This document shows positions 1 to 7,230 of a stretch of 64,000 bases of DNA, piece by piece. Where the stretch lies: contig NZ_JAPCIO010000006.1 in assembly GCF_025909975.1 (NCBI RefSeq), positions 1 to 64,000 of the forward strand, written 5' to 3'. Under the pieces are notes generated by a model that was not told where the DNA came from, did not search any database, and worked only from the letters and a program-made list of their open reading frames with translations. Within the stretch, counting starts at the first letter, position 1. The number at the start of each line of letters is the position of its first letter. A program made the translations under genes and the position numbers. Origin of the DNA: Flavobacterium lacisediminis. GTDB taxonomy: Bacteria; Bacteroidota; Bacteroidia; Flavobacteriales; Flavobacteriaceae.

Positions 1-816
1 CGTACCTGCAGCTGAACATGTAGCTGCAACTGAGTCAATAGTAGGTGTTGGAACAGAAGAATTTACAGCACATGTTCCATTACATGCCTTAGGAGTACCT
101 CCTGTAGTACTTAATTGCCAAACTAAACTACCGTCATCTAACCTTTCTATAGTTCTACCGATTACACTTGACCCTTGGGCAGTAGCTCCAAAATTTCCTG
201 CATATTCAATACCAGAAATATTCCTCGCTTGCAGTAATGTTGTGGTAGATGGAGAACAAACAGATGGAATAGACAAATCATTATCAAAACTTCCTCCACA
301 TGAAGTACCAGCAGTTAAATCATTTAAATCATTTTGTGACCAATATACCGCATCTAAAACTGAACCGGTTGGACTAGCTAACAATATATAACCACAACCA
401 TTTTCTAAATGCCATCTTGATGTTCCAATATGTCTTGATGTTCCAACCAAAGTAGATAAATTAATATCAACATTTGGAGCATTTGCACCACCTATTACTA
501 AAAATCCAAGAGGAGGAATTATAGTACCAACTGGTAATGCAAAAGCTGCTTGATTTGAAGGTGAAGTATTAGCACCTATAATGTAACAACTTAAGTCTAT
601 TGCATTACATGGATCAGAATTATACAATTCAATCCATTCATGCCCTGTATTAGCAGTATTGTACATAGACTGCAATGTTGAATTTGTATTATCTCCACCT
701 AAAGTAGAATAATTACTTCCTGGCATGAACATAACTTCATTAATCAAAACCTGACTAAAAGAACTGCAACTTGAAAACACAATGATTAGAAAGAATATTT
801 TTTTAATAAAATTCAT
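1..816 (-). CDS. Secreted lamin-tail-domain (LTD) protein, C terminus cut by window edge
   Basis: 272 codons are readable from the ATG at 816 to base 1 without a stop, so the protein continues beyond the window. It begins with an export signal (residues 1-22, hydrophobic core FFLIIVF, ending SFSQ); the FSSC within it makes a lipoprotein reading possible but weak. The mature part opens with VLINEVMFMP, and HEWIELYN follows at about residue 59 with IDLSCYIIG soon after. These are landmarks of lamin-tail (immunoglobulin-like) domains in secreted bacterial proteins. Six or more cysteines are spread over the rest. In flavobacteria such proteins are usually large surface or T9SS cargo proteins with a C-terminal sorting domain. 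That end is not visible here, so T9SS export is an inference. Confidence 0.8.
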   Translation of the reverse strand, partial: MNFIKKIFFLIIVFSSCSSFSQVLINEVMFMPGSNYSTLGGDNTNSTLQSMYNTANTGHEWIELYNSDPCNAIDLSCYIIGANTSPSNQAAFALPVGTIIPPLGFLVIGGANAPNVDINLSTLVGTSRHIGTSRWHLENGCGYILLASPTGSVLDAVYWSQNDLNDLTAGTSCGGSFDNDLSIPSVCSPSTTTLLQARNISGIEYAGNFGATAQGSSVIGRTIERLDDGSLVWQLSTTGGTPKACNGTCAVNSSVPTPTIDSVAATCSAAGT

Positions 817-1146
817 AATTGAATTAAGTTTTGGTTAATAAATTTGAGAATAATGTATACGACCTTTTTCAAATAATTTGCTTAAACCATCATATTTTGA
901 GGAAGACTTAAGTATTATTTGTGAAATTGTCAAATTATAGAAGTTTGACGCCTTAATAAAAACCTTTAAAAAGGAATGAAGTAAATTCAGAGAAGAATAT
1001 GCATAATTTTTTACCATATAAAAACACATTTATTGAATACTCTCAAATGTATTTTAATGATAAGTTAAAATGTAAAAAATTGAATAGAAATAATAAAATG
1101 TAATAAAATGTAATTTATAAAACTCTAAAAAACAGATACTTACAAA
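817..1146. other. 330-base gap with no supported gene
   Basis: Very AT-rich sequence between two minus-strand genes. The only open frame is a 64-codon minus-strand stretch (835-1029) that starts at a non-ATG codon, shows no domain or signal peptide, and has the composition of untranslated DNA. I see no tRNA, repeat or clear TAnnTTTG promoter. It should contain the promoter of the lamin-tail gene, but no box is convincing. Confidence 0.6.
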
Positions 1147-2427
1147 TTAAATCTGAAGTAGATTTTTTAATAGCTGGGAACTATTCTCTTTGATATTTTT
1201 GATTTTATCAAACTTTGTTTTAAAATTATTACTATGTTTCGAATCAAAAAAAGGAATAAAACATTCAGAATACTTTAGAATAATTTCTAAAAACGATTTT
1301 TTTGTTAATAACATTTCTTTTTCTTTAATTTCAATTGAATCATTATTAATCAAAAAAGAATACTCTCCATTTTCATTTGCAAATAATAAGTCTTGAGTTA
1401 ATTTATAATGTGAATTTTTATTAAAATATTCTATCATTCTAAATTTAGCTACTGATATATCGTTATGAAAGAGTAATATATCATTCTTTTTTGCGACTGA
1501 AAAAAGTAACCAATATAAAAACGGATGTAACAATTTATTATTCTCAATTTTAACTTCAACAATTTCTGTATTTGACAATTCTAATTTCAGTTTTAAATAT
1601 GAGTTAAACTTATCTATAAATCCAATCTCTATTGAATCAATTTTGATTACTTTATTTAAAGTTTCAACGGAATCATTTCCTAAACTTTCATCCTGAAATT
1701 GAATAGCAGAAATTTGATATTCCAAGGATAAAAAATACATAAAAAATGAAATTATAAATCCAAAATAAAAAATTAAAAAAACGGCTAAAAAAATTGGGTA
1801 AAATTGTAATAATAGCTCAGGTAAAATTTTAGATAATGGTAATATAATTTGTGTAGTAGAAAATAACACAAAACTTATTTTAATGAAATTTAATACAACT
1901 GAACTTAACTTAAAACCTGATAATGATAAAGACATAATATATCCTAATAAAAGCATACAAGAAATAGACACTAATGCATCTAAAACAACAATACTTATTC
2001 GAGATATAAGTCCAAAACTTTCATAAAATTTATCTAAAAAAGTAAAAATAGAAACTATGAATATAAATACTATAAATACAACAGTATACCACTTTTCTCT
2101 TTGTTTAATTAATCTAGTTAATTTATTCTCCTCATTCAACAAAGGAAAATATGATATACTAATTAGAAAAATCAAATTACTCACTGATGATATCATTCTA
2201 TCAACAACTACATAATTCAATGAAAAATCTTGAATTTCAAATAATTTATTTGCAGATATAAATGTTCTGTGAAAAAATGTTAAAGCTATTAATAACAATG
2301 CAACATTAGATTCTTTCAAAAAAACATTACTTGTATTTTTACGTTTTATCCAGATATGTATCAAATATATCCCACTTAATAATGAAGTGCCAAATAATAC
2401 AATAAGATAAAATGTTTTGAAATGCAT
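1147..2427 (-). CDS. Orphan polytopic membrane protein with cytoplasmic C-terminal half
   Basis: I do not recognise a family. The first ~240 residues hold about seven hydrophobic segments (starting FYLIVLFGTSLLSGIYLIHI), separated by short charged loops. The last ~180 residues are soluble, rich in Lys, Glu, Asn and Ile, with no cysteine pair, HTH or kinase motif that I can see. The shape, a seven-helix sensor-like N half with an attached soluble domain, resembles flavobacterial membrane-bound signalling proteins, but this is only an architectural analogy. The gene is unusually AT-rich even for this window and stands alone, divergent from the M1 peptidase gene, with its own promoter at 2450-2457. 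Confidence 0.75.
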   Translation of the reverse strand: MHFKTFYLIVLFGTSLLSGIYLIHIWIKRKNTSNVFLKESNVALLLIALTFFHRTFISANKLFEIQDFSLNYVVVDRMISSVSNLIFLISISYFPLLNEENKLTRLIKQREKWYTVVFIVFIFIVSIFTFLDKFYESFGLISRISIVVLDALVSISCMLLLGYIMSLSLSGFKLSSVVLNFIKISFVLFSTTQIILPLSKILPELLLQFYPIFLAVFLIFYFGFIISFFMYFLSLEYQISAIQFQDESLGNDSVETLNKVIKIDSIEIGFIDKFNSYLKLKLELSNTEIVEVKIENNKLLHPFLYWLLFSVAKKNDILLFHNDISVAKFRMIEYFNKNSHYKLTQDLLFANENGEYSFLINNDSIEIKEKEMLLTKKSFLEIILKYSECFIPFFDSKHSNNFKTKFDKIKNIKENSSQLLKNLLQI

Positions 2428-2449
2428 AAGACTTTTATAAATTACAAGA

Positions 2450-2457
2450 CAAATATA
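2450..2457 (-). promoter_or_regulatory. Bacteroidota -7 box TATATTTG for the 1147-2427 gene
   Basis: Read on the minus strand the bases match TAnnTTTG exactly and lie 23 nt before the ATG at 2427. No good -33 TTTG is seen at the usual distance, so the call rests on the -7 box and position. Confidence 0.5.
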
Positions 2458-2544
2458 TAAATTAATTTAGTATAAAATTTAACCTCTTTTTGTAACATTT
2501 TTTCAAATTCAAACTCTTATATTTAGATTTTGAAAACAAGCCTT

Positions 2545-4164
2545 ATGAAAAACAGTTTTTTAGTTATCCTAGTGATATTAGGAATCCAACAAATCAATGC
2601 CCAATTTACACGTCGTGATTCACTTCAAGGTGGTTTACGTATCGAGAGAACTTCTTATGATGTAAAGCGCTATGATTTAAACATCACCATAAATCCAGAA
2701 CAAAAAAGCATTAAAGGATACAATGAAATTACTTTTGATGTAGTTTCGCCTACACAAAAAATTCAAGTGGATTTATTTGACAATATGAAAGTGGATTCTA
2801 TCGTTTGGAATGCTAAAAAATTAAAATACAACCGAGATAATGATGCTGTATTCATTGATTTTCCTGAGAAATTAGCAGCTAAATCGAACCAAAAATTAAA
2901 ATTTTATTATTCAGGAAATCCAAGAATTGCACGAAATGCTCCTTGGGATGGAGGATTTGTATTTTCAAAAGACAAAGCTGGTAAAGACTTTATAGCCGTT
3001 GCTGTTCAAGGAACTGGAGCTAGTCTATGGTATCCGGTAAAAGATTCACAAACAGACGAACCTGATAATGGAGCATCCATAAAAGTAGCTGTTCCAAATG
3101 GTTTAATGAATGTTTCAAACGGTCGTTTTTTAGGATCTCAAGACTTGAAAAATGGTTATACTCGTTGGGATTGGGAAGTTAAAAACCCAATTAACAATTA
3201 CACAATAACGGTAAATATTGCCGATTATGTTCACATTCAGGATAAAATGCCTGATTTAGACTTAGATTATTATGTCTTAAGAGAAAACGAAGCAAAAGCT
3301 CGCGAACATTTTATGGAAGTGAAGCCGATGATGGAATGTTTTCAATCTAAATTTGGTCGTTATCCATTTTGGGAAGATGGCTATAAATTAGTGGAAACTC
3401 CATATTTAGGTATGGAACACCAAAGTGCAGTTGCATATGGTAACAAATATAAAAAGGGTTACATGGGATTTGATTTATCAGGAACAGGTGTTGGGATGTT
3501 TTTTGATTATATTACGATTCACGAAACAGGTCACGAATGGTTTGGAAATAGCATTACAAGTACTGATATTGCCGATATGTGGATACACGAAGGTTTTACA
3601 ACTTATTCTGAAACAGTTTTTATTGAATGTATAAAAGGTTATGATGATGCCATGAAATACATCAATGGACAAGCTAAAAATGTTAGAAATGATAGACCTA
3701 TTATCGGTCAATATGGTGTAAATAATGAAGGTTCAGGAGATATGTACTACAAAGGTTCTTTATTATTAAATACAGTACGACATATAATTGCTGATGATGA
3801 AAAATGGTGGAAAATGTTATATGATTATTCGGAAACTTTCAAAAAGAAAATTATTACTTCTGACACCGTTATTGATTATTTTAACAAGGCTTCAGGTACA
3901 GATTTAACACCAATATTTAGACAATATTTATACACTAATCAAGTGCCTATTTTTATTTATAAGGTAAAAGGGGATTATCTTTATTACTCATGGGACAATG
4001 TAATGGAAGAATTTAATATGCCTATAGATATTGAATTTGAAGGTAAAAAAATCAGATTATATCCAACACAAAATGAGCAAAAAATTAAACTGAAAAAACT
4101 TAGTAAAAAGAGTTTTCAAATTTATGATAATCAGTTTTATGTTAAAATTAAAGAAGACAATTAG
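2545..4164 (+). CDS. Secreted M1-family zinc metallopeptidase (aminopeptidase)
   Basis: Cleaves N-terminal residues from peptides outside the cytoplasm. The ATG at 2545 gives a clean signal peptide (MKNSFLVILVILG...NAQ, ~20 residues); a TTG at 2530 would add five residues in front and is less likely. The M1 zinc site is complete: HETGH at residues 326-330 and the third ligand Glu349, exactly 18 residues on, in WIHEGF. The substrate-binding GxMEN loop appears as GMEH (289-292), a known kind of variation. At 539 residues it is shorter than most M1 enzymes and lacks the long helical C-terminal domain, matching the short secreted peptidases of Bacteroidota. A weak -7 box (TATATTTA, 2518-2525) also favours the 2545 start. 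Confidence 0.92.
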   Translation: MKNSFLVILVILGIQQINAQFTRRDSLQGGLRIERTSYDVKRYDLNITINPEQKSIKGYNEITFDVVSPTQKIQVDLFDNMKVDSIVWNAKKLKYNRDNDAVFIDFPEKLAAKSNQKLKFYYSGNPRIARNAPWDGGFVFSKDKAGKDFIAVAVQGTGASLWYPVKDSQTDEPDNGASIKVAVPNGLMNVSNGRFLGSQDLKNGYTRWDWEVKNPINNYTITVNIADYVHIQDKMPDLDLDYYVLRENEAKAREHFMEVKPMMECFQSKFGRYPFWEDGYKLVETPYLGMEHQSAVAYGNKYKKGYMGFDLSGTGVGMFFDYITIHETGHEWFGNSITSTDIADMWIHEGFTTYSETVFIECIKGYDDAMKYINGQAKNVRNDRPIIGQYGVNNEGSGDMYYKGSLLLNTVRHIIADDEKWWKMLYDYSETFKKKIITSDTVIDYFNKASGTDLTPIFRQYLYTNQVPIFIYKVKGDYLYYSWDNVMEEFNMPIDIEFEGKKIRLYPTQNEQKIKLKKLSKKSFQIYDNQFYVKIKEDN

Positions 4165-4177
4165 TCTTCTTTTTTTT
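4151..4177 (+). terminator. Intrinsic terminator overlapping the M1 peptidase stop codon
   Basis: Stem AAGAAGAC (4151-4158), loop AATTA, stem GTCTTCTT (4164-4171), then a T run to 4177. The TAG stop of the upstream gene (4162-4164) lies in the loop and first base of the 3' arm. Confidence 0.85.
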
Positions 4178-4266
4178 ATTAATTTATGTTTTAATTAACG
4201 CTACAACAAAACATAATGTGTTAATTTTTAGTAAATTAGCAATGTATAATTTTAATCCGTTTATTT

Positions 4267-4689
4267 ATGACTAGAATTAGAGAGTTGAATAAATGGGCTA
4301 ATGCAAACACATGTATTCCAATAGATATATTGCGAGTTTTCTTAGGAGGTTTTTTATTATTAAAAGGTGTTTCTTTTATGATAGATAAAAAGTACTTACA
4401 TGAAATTTTGAATACTGTGGGAAGTTTTGGTAGTGAAATGCTACTAATTCATTATGTTGCAATGGCACACATGGCTGGAGGAGTAATGATTATCATTGGC
4501 TTCTTAACCCGTTGGTCGATATGGGTACAATTACCTATACTATTTGGTGCTTTCATGATAAATTTTATTGGAGAATTTAATCCGTCAGATTTTGTTCAAT
4601 CAATGCTAGCATTTGCTACTAGTGTATTTTTCATATTCTTTGGCAGCGGAAAACATTCTGTTGATTATTATTTAAAAATGCAGGAATAA
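4267..4689 (+). CDS. DoxX-like integral membrane protein
   Basis: 140 residues with four hydrophobic segments (about 18-35, 55-78, 82-100, 107-125), the size and layout of the DoxX family. Family-like features are the first-helix ILRVFLGGFLLLKG stretch and the later GGVMIIIGFLTR, followed by a short polar loop and a last helix ending FFGSGKHS. DoxX proteins are small membrane proteins often tied to redox or sulfur stress, but most members have no proven activity, so no specific role is claimed. The gene is single, facing menE tail to tail. A large inverted repeat follows it. Confidence 0.75.
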   Translation: MTRIRELNKWANANTCIPIDILRVFLGGFLLLKGVSFMIDKKYLHEILNTVGSFGSEMLLIHYVAMAHMAGGVMIIIGFLTRWSIWVQLPILFGAFMINFIGEFNPSDFVQSMLAFATSVFFIFFGSGKHSVDYYLKMQE

Positions 4690-4696
4690 TTGCTTT

Positions 4697-4793
4697 AAGG
4701 TTGTATAAAAGGACATAATTAAATAATTTACTCATTTCATAACTTCATAATCCATCTATATGAGTAATTTATAAATTCCGTTTATACAACCTT
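4697..4793. repeat. Nested inverted repeat between DoxX gene and menE
   Basis: Perfect 13-bp arms AAGGTTGTATAAA (4697-4709) and its complement (4781-4793) enclose inner 8-bp arms TTACTCAT (4728-4735) and ATGAGTAA (4760-4767). The right outer arm is the last codons of menE, and a T-rich run (4794-4800) follows it on the plus strand. It may terminate the DoxX transcript or be a small relic element. Confidence 0.6.
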
Positions 4794-5837
4794 TATTTTT
4801 TCTAGTGTTTGAATACGATTAATTTTTTTGGTTTCCGTTTCTACAAATTCTGTTAGAAATAAAATATCCTTAGGTTTCTCAAATTTATCTAGTATATCAA
4901 AAATCGTAGGTGCTATTTTTTGTTCCTTTCCTTCTATTACTAATACTACTTTTGTGCCCAGAACAGCATCAGGTAAACCTGTAATAAAAAAACGATTAGG
5001 AATTTTAGAAACTAATTTAGTTTCAATTTGCTCTGGAAATAATTTGACTCCTCCACTATTAATTACATTATCATAACGTCCTAACCATTTAAATTGCTTT
5101 ACGTTATGAATTTCTACAATGTCATTGGTAACTATTTTTTCATCTGAAATAATAGGCGCATCAATTACTAAACAATTTCTATCATCTGAAGTAATTATAA
5201 CATGCTCTAAAGTATTAAAATACGTTTCTCCTACTCTTTTAGCTGCAATATGTGTAATGGTTTCTGTCATTCCATAAGTTTCGTAGATTTTTGCATTTAA
5301 ATCTCTTATTTTCAAAGCTAAATCATCTGATACTTTAGCACCGCCAATAATTATCTTCTTAAACTGATTTAATTTATCTAAACTATTTTCAGCTTGAAGT
5401 GGTACAATGGCAACAAAATCATAAATTTTATGAGACAATAAGTCATCTAAATGCGAACTCGGAGCTATAAGATCTAACTCTAAACCAAGCATCATTGCGC
5501 GAACAATCATCATTTTCCCTGCAATATAACGTGCTGATAAACACAACAAAGCTTTATCTTGAGGATGTAAATCAAAGAAATTTCCGGTAGCAATTGCAGA
5601 ATGTACCATTGCCTCCTTTTTTATTGTGATGATTTTAGGTGTTCCAGTAGTTCCCGAAGTTGTTAATTGTATGGTTTCCTTATCGTCTAACCAATCCAAT
5701 AAAAATTCACCCAACTCTTTTTCATAAACCTCGCCTTCTTTTATAGAACTATAAGCCAATTGAAAAAGCGCTTCTTTATCTAAATGAACACCATTGATTT
5801 TAAAACGATTGTGTATGTTTTTATAATTCGGAATCAT
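4782..5837 (-). CDS. menE: o-Succinylbenzoate-CoA ligase (menaquinone synthesis)
   Basis: AMP-forming acyl-CoA ligase that activates o-succinylbenzoate in menaquinone biosynthesis. Visible motifs of the ANL superfamily: the phosphate-binding loop TSGTTGTPK (60-68), YGMTE (188-192), the hinge-region GRYDNVINSGG (253-263) and a C-terminal KKIN with the likely catalytic lysine near 338. At 351 residues it is much shorter than generic acyl-CoA synthetases but normal for the compact MenE of Bacteroidota. Its first 17 bases overlap the end of the upstream CPBP gene, so the two are co-transcribed. Other ANL enzymes of this length are hard to exclude from motifs alone, but flavobacteria depend on menaquinone and this is the usual assignment. 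Confidence 0.85.
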   Translation of the reverse strand: MIPNYKNIHNRFKINGVHLDKEALFQLAYSSIKEGEVYEKELGEFLLDWLDDKETIQLTTSGTTGTPKIITIKKEAMVHSAIATGNFFDLHPQDKALLCLSARYIAGKMMIVRAMMLGLELDLIAPSSHLDDLLSHKIYDFVAIVPLQAENSLDKLNQFKKIIIGGAKVSDDLALKIRDLNAKIYETYGMTETITHIAAKRVGETYFNTLEHVIITSDDRNCLVIDAPIISDEKIVTNDIVEIHNVKQFKWLGRYDNVINSGGVKLFPEQIETKLVSKIPNRFFITGLPDAVLGTKVVLVIEGKEQKIAPTIFDILDKFEKPKDILFLTEFVETETKKINRIQTLEKIKVV

Positions 5838-6747
5838 TTGCGACAGTATCTATTTCATTAATTACAATTAATTTACCTGTTAACTTTTCTTTCCAATTTT
5901 TCCAATTGTACACCTTAGAAAAAATAAAAAGTAAAATAGGAAATATGACGAAGACAGGTGTTAAAACATCAAATCCAGCTGATGGTTCTGATAAATCTTT
6001 AAAAATAGAATTGGTTTGAAATGCCGTCCAATCAGCCGTTAATAACAATGCTCCTACTAAGTTATTTGCAGCGTGAAATCCTAAAGCTAATTCCAATCCC
6101 TCATCCATTAAGGTCATAATTCCCAAGAAAAAACCAGTTCCAATATAATATACCATAATGATGTAACCAATTTTTCCAACTTCTGGATTGGCAATATGCA
6201 TTAAACCAAATAAAACCGAAGTAATAATCAAAGGAATTAATCTGCTATTAGTAGCTAATCCAATTCCTTGCATCATATGCGCTCTAAAAAGATATTCTTC
6301 AAAACTCGTTTGCATTGGCACTAAAATTATTGCCAGAACTAAAAAAATGAAAAACTTTTCGGGTTTAAAATTCCAAACAAAATTTTCGGGTTGGGTATAA
6401 TAAAGGGCTAAAATCATGGCAGTCGTAATACTTCCCCATAAGAAAAATGAGAAAAAAATACGTTTCCAATCTACTTTAGCTCTCGATGTAGTTAAACTTC
6501 TTAAAGTTTGCCCTTGAACAAATTTTACCCAAAAAAGTATTAACAATAACCCAAAGGCTAACGGACCTACTAACACCACAAAAGTTAAATTAACTCCTAT
6601 CATACTAATCGTCTGCTGAATAACTTCATTTGTATCTACTCCATCAGACATTAGGAAGTTGAAAAACATCAATAAAATAAAACCAAGAGGAATTGGTATG
6701 TAAGATGCTAAATTTCTTTTTTCAGATTTTAATTGTTCAATAAACAT
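5821..6747 (-). CDS. CPBP family intramembrane glutamic endopeptidase
   Basis: 308-residue polytopic membrane protein with the three motifs of CPBP/CAAX-type proteases: EEYLFR (Glu150, Glu151, Arg155), FGLMH (Phe180, His184) and HAANN (His225, Asn229). These place the catalytic glutamates and histidines inside the membrane. There are about seven to eight hydrophobic segments. Bacterial members cleave membrane or prenylated substrates, but the target here is unknown. The gene is first in a two-gene unit with menE, which starts inside its last codons. The ATG at 6747 gives a plausible cytoplasmic N terminus rich in Lys and Arg. Confidence 0.9.
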   Translation of the reverse strand: MFIEQLKSEKRNLASYIPIPLGFILLMFFNFLMSDGVDTNEVIQQTISMIGVNLTFVVLVGPLAFGLLLILFWVKFVQGQTLRSLTTSRAKVDWKRIFFSFFLWGSITTAMILALYYTQPENFVWNFKPEKFFIFLVLAIILVPMQTSFEEYLFRAHMMQGIGLATNSRLIPLIITSVLFGLMHIANPEVGKIGYIIMVYYIGTGFFLGIMTLMDEGLELALGFHAANNLVGALLLTADWTAFQTNSIFKDLSEPSAGFDVLTPVFVIFPILLFIFSKVYNWKNWKEKLTGKLIVINEIDTVANDSEL

Positions 6748-6813
6748 GATTTTTTACTGTTCTTAAGTTTGCTACTAAAGTACTATTTTTTATTTCTTTG
6801 TAAAAAAGAAAAT

Positions 6814-7155
6814 ATGATAACTATTTACCATAATCCTAGATGCACTAAATCGAGAGAAGGTTTGTGCGAAATTGAAAACTTAAACCAACCTTTTGAAATA
6901 AGAAAATATCTAGACGAACCTTTTACAAAAAACGAGCTAGAAGAAGTAATTACAAAGCTAAACATTAGTCCAATAGAATTGGTTAGAACCAAAGAAAGTA
7001 TCTGGATTGAAAACTTTAAAGGAAAAAAATTAAGTGATTCGCAAATCATTCAAGCTATGCTTGAAAATCCAAAATTAATCGAACGTCCTATTATTGTGAA
7101 TGGTAATAAAGCAGTTATTGCAAGACCAAAAGAAAAGATTAACGAAATCCTCTAG
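6814..7155 (+). CDS. arsC: Arsenate reductase, ArsC/Spx thioredoxin-fold family
   Basis: 113-residue protein. The start is ATG 6814, giving MITIYHNPRCTKSR, the normal family N terminus; the open frame extends 27 codons upstream but that part is hydrophobic junk and overlaps the divergent gene. The active-site cysteine is Cys10 in NPRCTKSR. Arginines expected to hold arsenate are present in LVRTKES, LIERPIIV and AVIARP. This family reduces arsenate with glutathione or glutaredoxin-like thiols; many genomic members act as general ArsC/Spx-like reductases, so arsenate as the true substrate is inferred. No arsR or arsB is adjacent. A possible promoter is TTTG (6768-6771), N21, TTTCTTTG (6793-6800). 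Confidence 0.85.
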   Translation: MITIYHNPRCTKSREGLCEIENLNQPFEIRKYLDEPFTKNELEEVITKLNISPIELVRTKESIWIENFKGKKLSDSQIIQAMLENPKLIERPIIVNGNKAVIARPKEKINEIL

Positions 7156-7198
7156 TATTTTTAACAAAGATTTAGGAAAGTAAGGCTAAACCTAAGGC

Positions 7199-7206
7199 TA
7201 TTTTTG
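7199..7206 (+). promoter_or_regulatory. -7 box TATTTTTG upstream of the TonB-type receptor
   Basis: Exact TAnnTTTG match ending 24 nt before the ATG at 7231. It overlaps the TTG that would be the longer alternative start, which argues for the ATG. Confidence 0.65.
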
Positions 7207-7230
7207 CAGTCTTATTTGGAAAAACATATT

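Noticed and set aside
835..1029. 64-codon minus-strand open frame in the first gap
   Set aside because: Non-ATG start, no motif, composition of AT-rich intergenic DNA, no promoter.
1149..1165. Small hairpin AAATCT/AGATTT at the end of the 1147-2427 gene
   Set aside because: Only a 6-bp AT-rich stem with no clean T run; too weak for a terminator.
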